The notes: generated from the sequence alone by a model not told the origin. A stretch of DNA of 64,000 nucleotides from Bacteroidota bacterium (GCA_014584605.1 JACTMO010000075.1:50800-114799), one strand, 5' to 3'. Positions 10,260-19,391 are shown, counted from the stretch's first letter. Program-made: numbers and translations.

Positions 10260-11864
10260 TCAAGCCAACGGGTCGTACATGTACGCCTTCATCGACCGCC
10301 CGATGTCCGCAGGCCGGTGCTGCTCGGCCAGTCCCGTGCGGTAGGATTCTTCCGCCACGGCGGTGCCGATGGCGTGTGAAAGCTCGCGAATGGCCGTGAG
10401 CTGCGGGTAGAGCGAACCGAACGCGATGTCCTCCGGCTTCACGCGGTCGGCCAGGGTTCGCGCGGCCAGCAGGAACATGGCGTCGGTGATGCTGCACGCG
10501 CCGGACACGAGGGCGCCAAGCCCGATGCCGGGGAAGATGTACGCGTTGTTGCCTTGGCCCGGGCGGAACTGCCGGCCATTGGCGGTGACGGGTGCGAAGG
10601 GGCTGCCGCTGGTGAAGACGGCGCGCCCGTCGCTCCAGGTGTAGGCCTCCTCGGCGGTGCATTCCGCGCGGCTGGTGGGGTTGCTCAAGGCGAAGATCAC
10701 CGGGCGTTCGTTGATGGCGGCCATCTTCCGGATCACGTCGCGGTCGAAGGTGCCGGGCGATCCCGTGGCGCCGATGAGCACGTGCGGCCGGATGTCGTCC
10801 AGCGCCTCCATGAAAGCCATGGGGGCATGCGGATGGGCGAAGCGTTGCTTGTGCGCGTCCAGCCCGTCACGGCCCTGCACGATCAGGCCCTTGCTGTCCA
10901 CGAACCAGAGGCGGCGGCGCGCTTCCTCCGGTGCAAGGCCTTCTTCCTGGAAGGCCGAGGCCATCAGGTCGGCGATGCCGGTGGCGGCGGAGCCCGCGCC
11001 GAGGAACATCACGCGCAGGTCCTTGAACGGGATACCGGTGATGCGTGTGGAGGCGTACACGCCCGCCAGCGCCACGGCGGCCGTGCCCTGGATGTCGTCG
11101 TTGAAGCAGCACACGCGATCGCGGTAGCGGTCCAGCAGGGCGTAGGCGTTGGGCGTGGAGAAGTCCTCGAACTGGACCAGTGCCTTGGGGAAGCGTTGCT
11201 GCACGGCCTGGATGAATTCGTCCACCAGTGCGAAGTAGGTCTCGCCTTCCAGCCGGTGGTGCGGATAGCCCAGGTAGAACGGGTCGTCCAGCAGGGCCTG
11301 GTTGTTGGTGCCCACATCGAGCATGATGGGCATGCACTGGTGCGGGTGGATGCCGGCAGCGGCGGTGTAGAGCGCGAGCTTGCCGATGGGGATGCCCATG
11401 CCGTTGGCGCCCAGGTCGCCCAGGCCCAGGATGCGCTGCCCGTCGGTGACGACGATCACGCGCACGTCCGGCTCGGGCCAGTTGGCCATGATCTCCGCGA
11501 TGCGGCCCTTGTCCTCCGGGGTGATGTAGAAGCCCTTGGTGCGGCGGAAGATGCGGGAGAACTCCTGGCAGGCCTGGCCCACGGTGGGGGTGTAGATCAG
11601 CGGCGTCATCTGCTCCAGGTGCTGCACCACCACGGCGTAGAACAGCCGCTCGCTGCGGTCCTGCAAGGAGTTGAGCAGGATGTAGCGTTCCAGGTCGTTC
11701 TTCTTGCCGCGAAGTGCCTCCAGCACCCGTTGCACCTGCTGTTCCTGCGTGGCCACGGCATAGGGCAGCAGGCCCTCCAGGCCCAGGGCGCGGCGCTCCG
11801 CCCGGGTGAATTCCACCGAACGGTCCAGGCTGCCGTTCCGCAGGATGTCGTAGCCCTTTTTCAT
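10260..11864 (-). CDS. NAD-dependent malic enzyme
   Basis: LIYTPTVGQACQEFSRIFRRTKGFYIT, VVTDGQRILGLGDLGANGMGIPIGKL, CFNDDIQGTAAVALAG. Confidence 0.95.
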   Translation of the reverse strand: MKKGYDILRNGSLDRSVEFTRAERRALGLEGLLPYAVATQEQQVQRVLEALRGKKNDLERYILLNSLQDRSERLFYAVVVQHLEQMTPLIYTPTVGQACQEFSRIFRRTKGFYITPEDKGRIAEIMANWPEPDVRVIVVTDGQRILGLGDLGANGMGIPIGKLALYTAAAGIHPHQCMPIMLDVGTNNQALLDDPFYLGYPHHRLEGETYFALVDEFIQAVQQRFPKALVQFEDFSTPNAYALLDRYRDRVCCFNDDIQGTAAVALAGVYASTRITGIPFKDLRVMFLGAGSAATGIADLMASAFQEEGLAPEEARRRLWFVDSKGLIVQGRDGLDAHKQRFAHPHAPMAFMEALDDIRPHVLIGATGSPGTFDRDVIRKMAAINERPVIFALSNPTSRAECTAEEAYTWSDGRAVFTSGSPFAPVTANGRQFRPGQGNNAYIFPGIGLGALVSGACSITDAMFLLAARTLADRVKPEDIAFGSLYPQLTAIRELSHAIGTAVAEESYRTGLAEQHRPADIGRSMKAYMYDPLA

Positions 11865-11905
11865 GGCGCGAAGTGGAAAGGTAGGGCGGCGGGGGGGCGC
11901 ATGGC

Positions 11906-12043
11906 GCTACCACCCGCCGCCACCTCCTCCGCCGCCCGACGAACCGCCACCGCCGCTACCGCCGCTGCTCGAGGGCGGGGTGCTGGACGACTGCACGCTG
12001 CTGGAGAACGAGGAGTACATGCTGCGCGTGAAGGAGTCGTAGT
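11906..12043 (-). pseudogene. 3'-end fragment of a second DUF2207 gene
   Basis: Reverse strand encodes YDSFTRSMYSSFSSSVQSSSTPPSSSGGSGGGGSSGGGGGGGW*, matching the C-terminus of the intact gene at 12435..14147 (FGSFSHSINSSFSSSVQSSSTPPSSSGGSGGGGSSGGGG...W*). Confidence 0.85.
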
Positions 12044-12080
12044 TTCCCCTGGAAGCTCCGTACAAGCACCCGGTCCTCGC

Positions 12081-12234
12081 TCATGCAGGATCCATGTTCT
12101 CCACATCGTCCAGGTCCCGATGCCTTCCTGTCGCCTTCTTGTTGGTCACCAGGTCATGGTAGCTGGTGAAGCACAAGGCTATTCGGCATGCAGGCGAGCA
12201 ACGCGACAAACTCTTTGAAGTCTTTGCTCAGCAT
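12081..12234 (-). pseudogene. Remnant of a nucleotidyltransferase (AbiEii/DUF6036-like) gene with a large internal deletion
   Basis: Reverse strand: MLSKDFKEFVALL... (N-terminus, from 12234), then in another frame ...SYHDLVTNKKATGRHRDLDDVENMDPA* (C-terminus, to 12081). Confidence 0.6.
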
Positions 12235-12364
12235 GCGCGGGACCCATGTACTGTTGGCGAAGGTATTCGAGCGCCGCCAGCCGCTCCGCAGGTGTCCGTT
12301 CCCGCCAGAATAACTTATCCAGGCGTTCGTCCTTCAGCGAAATGATCTTCACGGTGCGCTCCAT
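12179..12364 (-). CDS. Small antitoxin-like protein paired with the decayed nucleotidyltransferase
   Basis: MERTVKIISLKDERLDKLFWRERTPAERLAALEYLRQQYMGPAHAEQRLQRVCRVARLHAE, resembling small proteins encoded just upstream of such nucleotidyltransferases. Confidence 0.6.
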   Translation of the reverse strand: MERTVKIISLKDERLDKLFWRERTPAERLAALEYLRQQYMGPAHAEQRLQRVCRVARLHAE

Positions 12365-12434
12365 GCCCTAAAGATAGTCGATAGGTAGTGGCCCAGGGCC
12401 GCTGAACCAGCCTGGATCATCCTTCAGGTCGGCG

Positions 12435-14147
12435 CTACCACCCGCCGCCGCCGCCGCCACCTCCTCCGCCGCCCGACGAACCGCCACCACCGCTGCCGCC
12501 GCTGCTCGAGGGCGGGGTGCTGGACGACTGCACGCTGCTGGAGAACGAGGAGTTGATGCTGTGCGAGAACGACCCGAAGTTGCTGATCGAGCCGCTGTAC
12601 CATCCCGGGTGGTAGCTCTTGTCCACGAGGGCCTTGCTGATCAGGTCCTGGAAGCGCTCGCCCCAGACCTCCTCCACGCCGAGGGCGATGGCGTAGGGCA
12701 GGTACTTCTCAAAAACCTCGGGCGTCATCGTGGGCGGGTTGAAGCGCTGCAGCTGCTTCTCCTCCGCCGCGCCCAGGTACATCTTGAAGCCGTTCAGCCG
12801 CGCGCGCAGGGCCAACTTCTCCTTGGTCGGCTTGCGGATCAGGTACTGGTAAAACAGGAAGAGCAGCACATTGGCGATCACGAAGCCGATGAGGTACAGC
12901 ACATCGAAGTCGCCGAAGAACTTGGTGTGCAGCACCGCCATCGCGATCGCGCACACGATCACCGTGAGGATGGGGATCAACCAGAAGTGCAGGTTGTTGC
13001 CCTTGTTGAGGAAGCCGTGCCACTGGCCGTTCAAGGTGCTCCGGAACGCGCTGGCCATGCTCTTCACGCTCGGGTCGTATGAACCGGTGATCTCAAAGCG
13101 GTCGATGCCGGAGCCGAACATGCTGTTCAGCAATTCCTGCTCCTCGCGCGGCAAACCGCTGCCGCCCTTCAGTTTCCGGAGGGTGTAGGTGTGCTGCTTG
13201 AACAGGCCCAGGATCTTCTGGGTCTCCTCTTCGATGAGGAGGTGGCCCTTCACCGCCAGCGAGATCATCGCCGGCGTGATCTGGTCGTTGGCGTAGTTGC
13301 CCTTCATCACCATGGCCACGGAAGCAGGGGAGAGGCCGTCGGGCGGCTCGAAGAGCGGGATCACCACCGGGCTGTCCGGGTCACGACCGTAGCGGAACCA
13401 GGTGACGAAGTAGTAGAGCAGCAGCAGCAGCGAGATGATCCCGCCCAGCAGGGGCACCGCGTACTTCTCGAAGAAGGTGGGCGGCGGCGGTTCGGCCACC
13501 ACGCCCTTCTGGAAGCCCACGGCCACGGTGAGGCCCTCGTAGTAGCCCATGGCACGCCCGGTGAAATGCACCGTGTGCGCGTCGATGATCGAATCGGAAC
13601 AGGCGCGTTCGGTGGAACCCATCGCGCCCGTGTAGCAGGCCGTCTGCCGCACTTGCGCCGCCGTGGGCAGATGCACCGTGGCCGAGATGCTGTCGATAAA
13701 GAAGGCCCAGCCGTTGCCGTTCACGTTCCAATAGATCTCGTCGAACTCCGGGAAGAAACCCACCTGGCCCTTGGTGGTGTAGGTGATGCGGTACTGATAG
13801 TCGCCGGGCTCGAGGTACACGTCCTTGTCGCCCACGTAGAGCACATAGTCGTCGCCTTCGGTGGCAGTGTGGTAGGGCGACTCCTTGCCGCCCATCAGCA
13901 CCTCGGTGAATTCGTACTCCACCCGTTGCGTGCGGCCATGGTGGCTCGTGAACCGCAGGGGCAGCTTGCGCACGATGCCGCGCTTGAACTCGATGCCACG
14001 CGCGTGGATCCGGATGTCCTCCGTCACCGTGAGGCCGCCATCGGCCGCTACCGTGAGGTCGGTATGGAACGAAATGATCCGCTCCGATTGTCCGTGAGCC
14101 CCCAGCCCGATGGCCAGCGCGACCCCAAGCAGTACCCGCCGCATCAC
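12435..14147 (-). CDS. DUF2207 domain-containing membrane protein with Gly-rich tail
   Basis: RIISFHTDLTVAADGGLTVTEDIRIHARG..., YWNVNGNGWAFFIDSISATVHLP, TM segments, GGGGSSGGGG tail; follows lemA. Confidence 0.9.
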   Translation of the reverse strand: MMRRVLLGVALAIGLGAHGQSERIISFHTDLTVAADGGLTVTEDIRIHARGIEFKRGIVRKLPLRFTSHHGRTQRVEYEFTEVLMGGKESPYHTATEGDDYVLYVGDKDVYLEPGDYQYRITYTTKGQVGFFPEFDEIYWNVNGNGWAFFIDSISATVHLPTAAQVRQTACYTGAMGSTERACSDSIIDAHTVHFTGRAMGYYEGLTVAVGFQKGVVAEPPPPTFFEKYAVPLLGGIISLLLLLYYFVTWFRYGRDPDSPVVIPLFEPPDGLSPASVAMVMKGNYANDQITPAMISLAVKGHLLIEEETQKILGLFKQHTYTLRKLKGGSGLPREEQELLNSMFGSGIDRFEITGSYDPSVKSMASAFRSTLNGQWHGFLNKGNNLHFWLIPILTVIVCAIAMAVLHTKFFGDFDVLYLIGFVIANVLLFLFYQYLIRKPTKEKLALRARLNGFKMYLGAAEEKQLQRFNPPTMTPEVFEKYLPYAIALGVEEVWGERFQDLISKALVDKSYHPGWYSGSISNFGSFSHSINSSFSSSVQSSSTPPSSSGGSGGGGSSGGGGGGGGGGGW

Positions 14148-14698
14148 GAGAACTTCACGGTGGGTACCGCCTTCTCCGCCGGGCTGTCCAGTTCGAAGAA
14201 CGCCGCCTTTGCGAAGTGGAACATATTGGCGATGATGTTGCTCGGGAACGACTCGATCAGCGTGTTCTGCTCGCGAACGGTGCCGTTGTAGTAGCGCCGC
14301 GCTTTTTCCAGGTCGCCCTCGATCTGCGCCAGTTGCGTCTGGAGTTCCAAAAAGTTGGTGTTCGCCTTCAGCTCCGGATACTGCTCGGCCACGGCGATCA
14401 GCTTCATCATGGCGGTGCTCAACTGCTTCTCCGCCGCCTGCTGTCCCTCGATGGTGGTGGCCTGCTGCGCCGCAGCCCGCGCACGCGTCACGTTCTCAAA
14501 CGTCTCCTTCTCGTGCGCCGCATAGCCCTTCACCGTCTCCACCAGGTTCGGGATCAGGTCGTGCCGCTTCTTCAACTGCACGTCGATGCCGCTCCAGCCT
14601 TCGGCCACCAGGTTCTTCAACTTCACCAGCTTGTTGTAGATGGCGACGCCGTACATGAACAGCAGCGCGACGAGGCCGAGGAGGATGAGGAGGATCAT
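14144..14698 (-). CDS. LemA family protein
   Basis: VAIYNKLVKLKNLVAEGWSGIDVQLKKRHDLIPNLVETVKGYAAHEKETFENVTRARA. Confidence 0.95.
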   Translation of the reverse strand: MILLILLGLVALLFMYGVAIYNKLVKLKNLVAEGWSGIDVQLKKRHDLIPNLVETVKGYAAHEKETFENVTRARAAAQQATTIEGQQAAEKQLSTAMMKLIAVAEQYPELKANTNFLELQTQLAQIEGDLEKARRYYNGTVREQNTLIESFPSNIIANMFHFAKAAFFELDSPAEKAVPTVKFS

Positions 14699-14751
14699 GC
14701 GGGGAGGGTTGGGTTGGAGCGAATGTAGGGCGGGGAGGGGGAATGGTGAGG

Positions 14752-14830
14752 GTGGTGAGAGAGGTGAGGAAGTGAAGAGGTGAGGAAGTGAAGAGGTGAG
14801 GAGGTGAAGGAGGGTGAGAGAGGTGAGAAA
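14752..14830. repeat. Purine-rich minisatellite (16-bp unit)
   Basis: GAGGTGAGGAAGTGAA at 14761 and 14777, GAGGTGAGGAGGTGAA at 14793, plus degenerate flanks. Confidence 0.85.
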
Positions 14831-14842
14831 GTCGCGGGGCGT

Positions 14843-16267
14843 TCACCAGCGGTCCAGGCTGTTCCTACCCACGGTGTAGCAGTGCAGGCTGCTGGGGGTG
14901 AACTCCACCTCCACGCCATCGAGCGTGCGCACGCCTTCGCGGGTGAGGGTGGTGACCAGGGGGCGCCTTGCCAGGTGGTGTTTCTTGCAGAAGGCCAGCA
15001 GCCCTTTGATCTCCCGGGGATCATCCCAGGCGGCATCGCTCCACTTCACCTCCACGGCGAAGCGCGCCTTCCGTCCGGCCCGGTCCAGGCTTACGAAGTC
15101 CACTTCGCCGCTTTTCCAACGGGCGTAGTGAAGCGAGTCGATGAAGTCGCGGTTGTGGATCCATTGGCTGAAGATGGCCGTCTCCACCTGCTGGCCCAGC
15201 GCGGCATCGCCTTCGCGCAAGGGGTTGAACAGGGCCGCCCGCATGGTGGGATTGGTGAGGAAGACCTTGAAGGTGGTCTTGCGCTTGAAGTGCGTCACGT
15301 CCTCGTCCACCCGGCGCATCTGGCGGATCAGGAAGGCGGCCTCCAGGTACACCAGGTATTTGGCCAGCGTGTTCTTGGCCACGTTGCTGGTCTTGCTCAG
15401 CTCTTCCATGCTCACCTCGCGGCTGGTGTGGTAGGCCAGGGTGTTGAACAGGCTGTTCAGTTCCTGGATGTCCGTGATGCCATAGAGCGTGGGCAGGTCG
15501 CGCAGCAGCACCTTGTCAATGATGTCGTTCTTGATGTAGCGCTGCGGATCGCGTTGCAGGCGGAGCGAGAACACGGCCTCGGGATAGCCTCCGTGGTTCA
15601 TGTAGTCGATGAACGCACGGTTCAGGCCCAGGATGTCCGTGGCGCGGTAGCGTGTGGACGGTCCTTCGCCCTGCGCGGTGATCAGCGCTTCCTCCTTGCC
15701 GATGAAGCGCAGGTACTCGGCGAAGGTGAGCGGCGGCAGCATGTACTCCGTGAAGCGCCCGGCCCCGCTTTCCGCGCTGCGCGTCTTCAGCGCCACGGCG
15801 CTGCTGCCGGTGGCCACGAAGCGGATGTCGCGGTGCCGGTCCACCAGGGTCTTCAGGTGTACCTCCCATTCCTTCAGGTACTGGACCTCGTCGAAGAAGA
15901 TGTAGAGCGTTTGTCCGGCAGGTCGCGGGAAGAGCTTGCGGAAGCGCGACACCAGATCGTCCAGGGAGAGGCGGTTGTAGATCGGGGTCTCCAGCATCAC
16001 GTACAGGATGTCACGCCCCAGCACCCCGTGCCGTTGCATCAACTCGTGGATGGTGTGCATCACCAGGTAGGTCTTGCCCACGCGGCGCGGACCCATGAGC
16101 ACCACGGCGCGGTGCGGGTCCTTCTCGCGCACCAACCGGCAGAAGTCGTTCAGGTAAGCCCGGCGCGGCAGGTCCACCAGGTCGGGGTGGATGTCCCGCC
16201 CGGCCTGCCACCATGGGTTCTCTTCGTGGAGCCTGGCAAGTATCTCGGTTTCAGGAACTTCAAGCAT
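14843..16267 (-). CDS. AAA ATPase with DUF4143
   Basis: VVLMGPRRVGKTYLVMHTI (P-loop), LYIFFDEVQYLKEWE, FVATGSSA; C-terminal EVDFV...FAVEVKWSD. Confidence 0.9.
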   Translation of the reverse strand: MLEVPETEILARLHEENPWWQAGRDIHPDLVDLPRRAYLNDFCRLVREKDPHRAVVLMGPRRVGKTYLVMHTIHELMQRHGVLGRDILYVMLETPIYNRLSLDDLVSRFRKLFPRPAGQTLYIFFDEVQYLKEWEVHLKTLVDRHRDIRFVATGSSAVALKTRSAESGAGRFTEYMLPPLTFAEYLRFIGKEEALITAQGEGPSTRYRATDILGLNRAFIDYMNHGGYPEAVFSLRLQRDPQRYIKNDIIDKVLLRDLPTLYGITDIQELNSLFNTLAYHTSREVSMEELSKTSNVAKNTLAKYLVYLEAAFLIRQMRRVDEDVTHFKRKTTFKVFLTNPTMRAALFNPLREGDAALGQQVETAIFSQWIHNRDFIDSLHYARWKSGEVDFVSLDRAGRKARFAVEVKWSDAAWDDPREIKGLLAFCKKHHLARRPLVTTLTREGVRTLDGVEVEFTPSSLHCYTVGRNSLDRW

Positions 16268-16277
16268 GATCCAAAGA

Positions 16278-16299
16278 TAAGCTCAAATGATTGAGCTTA
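16278..16299. promoter_or_regulatory. Palindromic candidate operator upstream of the ATPase gene
   Basis: TAAGCTCAA-ATGA-TTGAGCTTA, perfect 9-bp arms, 11 bp upstream of the start codon. Confidence 0.45.
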
Positions 16300-16464
16300 A
16301 ATGACCGAAATAAGGTCAGTGCATTGATGTTAGCTGAAAATGGGCTTATATGTCACTGTTTATCAGGTAGATACGTTGTCCCGAAAAAATGCCGCAGCCC
16401 GACTTCCGGCCGGGAACATGCGGTACGCCGGGAAAGCCGGAAAGGTGGGGTGGGCGGACTTAGC

Positions 16465-16600
16465 AGGCCACGGCCACCAGGTTCTTGCCCTTCACGAGCT
16501 TGTTGTAGATGGCGACGGCGTAAAGTGCCACCAGGGCCGCTTCGACCACGAGGAGGGCCAGGATGCGTTTTCGGTCGGATTTAGGGTGGAATGAATGTAG
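16465..16600 (-). pseudogene. 5'-end fragment of a second lemA gene plus leader
   Basis: Reverse strand encodes RILALLVVEAALVALYAVAIYNKLVKGKNLVAVA, matching MILLILLGLVALLFMYGVAIYNKLVKLKNLVAEG of the intact LemA; upstream DNA also similar. Confidence 0.8.
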
Positions 16601-16658
16601 GTGAGGCGTCTGGAACTCGTAGCCGGGGAGAGGGGTCGATCCCGCACGCCGGGTCCGG

Positions 16659-19385
16659 CTATGCGCTGATGTCAACAGTGCTACTGCGCGGAGCAGCGGC
16701 GCTCACGGGCGCTATTGGGCTACCCCCCCACACCCGCGCCACCCGCTCGCGCACCTTCGCCTCCATGCGCGCGATCAGCGCACGGCAGCCCTCCACCATG
16801 CGCCGCTCCTCCTCCAAGGCCGCTACGATGCGCTCTTGATCGGCGAGTGGGGGAAGGGGGATTGTGAAACAACGCAGCGACGAGAGAGAAACCGTTTTCT
16901 GAGCAACACCAGTTGCAGCCTTGTCTGCTTGGTGTTTCATGTACTGCGAGCACAACAAGTAGTAGAGGAATTGCGGAAGAACCCTCTCTGATGATCGAAG
17001 AAGACCAATGTGACGTTGAAAACAGAAGCGTTTGTCAAAGTCGACCAGTACTGGCACACCATAAGAACCAGTTACAGTGTAGAGGACATCGCCTCGCTTC
17101 GGCTTTCGATGTTCTTTGAGGTTGGCATAGTACTCTTCCGACACGAAGTATGTCTTCGTAAAGTCAATCTTGTTGTCCGTCTCGATGTTGGTGATAGTCA
17201 CGAAAGGGACTCCCGATTCTGTCTTTGGTGGTGGCATGTGGTCGCCATCGGTAATACTCTCACACACCTCCCCCAACTCCACCATTTCCCAGGCGGGGTC
17301 GATGGTGATGCGCGGCTTGTAGTGGGCCACCACGTGCCGCGCCCCGTCGATCACCTGTTGGTAGCCCTCCACCTCCGCCACCAAGGCCTCCTGCTCGGCC
17401 AGCGGGGGGAGGGGGATGCGCACTTCAGCCATGAACTTCAGGGACACTCCTCTCACAGCAACCCCTTTAGCGCACTGGTCGACCAACTCACCAATATGCC
17501 TTGAGATACACCACAAGTATCGCGGGAGCAAGCGTTCAGTGTCCTTCGAAACTAGGGCGGTCATGTCCTGATTGATCGCATAGTCTTCGTCTGCGTAGGC
17601 AGTCTTTCCAACTGATACACGTGTAACAATGATGGTAGACCCTTTGGGTGCGAGTTTCACCGATGTCTCAACGAGCGCTTTCTCATTTATCAGATCGAAG
17701 CCGATGATCTTACCTTCATCAGAGATGTACTTGTTCGAAATCCATTTTACAGTCCCGTTCTCCCAAAAGTCTCCATGCTGTTTAGATGGAGTCGCGCCCA
17801 AGCGTAAGTCGCATACGTCGGCTAACCGGACCATTTCAAAATCGGAGGAAGCATGTTCCCGACGCACGTGGAGATCTCCGTTGAGGCTGTACTCCTCGCC
17901 TTTCGAGATAACTGAGCGTTCTACGAGATGCGCCTTCCCCTCCCAACCCTCCGGCGCCTCCCACGCCGTGCCTTCCACCAAAGCCCGCCTGTAGTCCATC
18001 ATCAAGCGGTAGGCTTCGGGCAGGTCGTTCTGGGCAATGGGTCGGCGCTGCGCGCCCAGGTCATAGCCGTCGTGCTCCACCTTCACAAAGAGCAGCTTGT
18101 CCGTCTTCCGGGCCAGTGCGCGGTCGAACCAGAGCAAGCTGGTCTTCACCCCGCTGTAGGGGTTGAACACGCCGCCGGGCACGCTCACCACGCCCACCAG
18201 GTAGTGCTCGTCCACCAGCTTCTTGCGCAGGGCCTTGTACGCCTTGCCGCTCTGGAAGATGATGCCCTCGGGCACCACCAGCAGGGCGCGGCCGTTGGGG
18301 TGGAGGTGCTCGGCGATGTAGTCCACGAAGAGCACCTCGCTGCGGGTGCTGGGTATGCCGAACTTGCCGTGGGGCTTGATGCCGCCCTTGGGGCTCATGA
18401 AGGGCGGGTTGGCCAGCACCACATCGAAGCGATCCTCCCAGCGGTCGGTGCTGGTGAGGGTATCGTACTCGTAGATGTGCGGGTCGGGGAAGCCGTGCAG
18501 GTAGAGGTTCACCAAGGCCAGCTTCACCATGCCGGGGTCGATGTCGTAGCCCGTGATGTTGCGCACGAGCTTCTTGCGGTCGTCGGGCGTCAGCAGGTCG
18601 CCGCTGTACCGTTTCGCGCTGGTTTCCGCATCGGGTAGCACCGCCCCTACTTCGCCGTCCTTACCTCCATCACCTCCATCACCTCCATCACCTCCCTTAC
18701 CTCCCTTACCTCCATTACCTCCTTCACCTCCCTCACTGGAGTTCTTCCGCAGAATATGCTTGTACGCGCTGATGAGGAAACCGGCGGTGCCGCAGGCGGG
18801 GTCCAGGATGGTCTCGTGCTTCTGCGGATCGATCACGGCGGTCATGAAATCGATCAGGTGCCGCGGCGTGCGGAACTGGCCGGCATCGCCCTGGCTGCCC
18901 ATGATGCTGAGCAGGTACTCGAAGGCATCGCCCAGCTTCTCGCTGTGGTCGTACGTGAATTCGTTGATGCACTTCAGGAACTCGCGCAGCGTGGCCGGGT
19001 CGCGGTACGGCAGGAAGGTGTTCTTGAAGATGTCGCGGAAGAGGGGCGGCAGGCCGGGGTTCTCGGGCATGCGTTCCAGGGCCTCGGCGTACAGCTTCAC
19101 GCGTTCCTCGCCGCCCAGCCCGGGGTCCATCAGCCGGGGCCAGGCGTATTGGGCGTAGTCCTGCTCCCGCTTTTCCTCCTTGCCGTCCACCACCACCTTG
19201 TAGCTGTGCTTGGCGAAGAAGGTGGGTTTGCCGCCCAGCTCCACGGCCTCCTGGTCCATGTCGTGCATGAACTTGTAGATGAGGGCCACGGTGACCTGGT
19301 CGATCTGGCTGCGGGGGTCGGGCACCTTGCCCACGAGGATATCGCGGCAGGCATCGATGCGGCGTTTGGTGGTGCTGTCGAGCAT
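16659..19385 (-). CDS. Type I restriction-modification HsdM::HsdS fusion (N6-adenine methylase + two-TRD specificity subunit)
   Basis: DPACGTAGFLISAYKHI, DVVLANPPF, then FEMVRLADVCDLRLGATPSKQH... and WEMVELGEVCESITDGDHMPPP..., each ending in a (I)PLPPLAxQE helix. Confidence 0.93.
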   Translation of the reverse strand: MLDSTTKRRIDACRDILVGKVPDPRSQIDQVTVALIYKFMHDMDQEAVELGGKPTFFAKHSYKVVVDGKEEKREQDYAQYAWPRLMDPGLGGEERVKLYAEALERMPENPGLPPLFRDIFKNTFLPYRDPATLREFLKCINEFTYDHSEKLGDAFEYLLSIMGSQGDAGQFRTPRHLIDFMTAVIDPQKHETILDPACGTAGFLISAYKHILRKNSSEGGEGGNGGKGGKGGDGGDGGDGGKDGEVGAVLPDAETSAKRYSGDLLTPDDRKKLVRNITGYDIDPGMVKLALVNLYLHGFPDPHIYEYDTLTSTDRWEDRFDVVLANPPFMSPKGGIKPHGKFGIPSTRSEVLFVDYIAEHLHPNGRALLVVPEGIIFQSGKAYKALRKKLVDEHYLVGVVSVPGGVFNPYSGVKTSLLWFDRALARKTDKLLFVKVEHDGYDLGAQRRPIAQNDLPEAYRLMMDYRRALVEGTAWEAPEGWEGKAHLVERSVISKGEEYSLNGDLHVRREHASSDFEMVRLADVCDLRLGATPSKQHGDFWENGTVKWISNKYISDEGKIIGFDLINEKALVETSVKLAPKGSTIIVTRVSVGKTAYADEDYAINQDMTALVSKDTERLLPRYLWCISRHIGELVDQCAKGVAVRGVSLKFMAEVRIPLPPLAEQEALVAEVEGYQQVIDGARHVVAHYKPRITIDPAWEMVELGEVCESITDGDHMPPPKTESGVPFVTITNIETDNKIDFTKTYFVSEEYYANLKEHRKPKRGDVLYTVTGSYGVPVLVDFDKRFCFQRHIGLLRSSERVLPQFLYYLLCSQYMKHQADKAATGVAQKTVSLSSLRCFTIPLPPLADQERIVAALEEERRMVEGCRALIARMEAKVRERVARVWGGSPIAPVSAAAPRSSTVDISA
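18658..18737 (-). repeat. In-frame 9-bp minisatellite inside the HsdM::HsdS gene
   Basis: Encodes EGGEGGNGGKGGKGGDGGDGGDGGK between the DPACGTAGFL and GYDIDP regions. Confidence 0.9.
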
Positions 19386-19391
19386 GGGGGG

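Noticed and set aside
11906-12043. Independent small Gly-rich protein gene
   Set aside because: No start codon or promoter of its own; matches only the C-terminus of the adjacent DUF2207 gene, so treated as a fragment
18658-18737. Possible CRISPR array (regularly spaced short repeats)
   Set aside because: Units are contiguous 9-bp coding repeats with no unique spacers, inside the hsdMS reading frame
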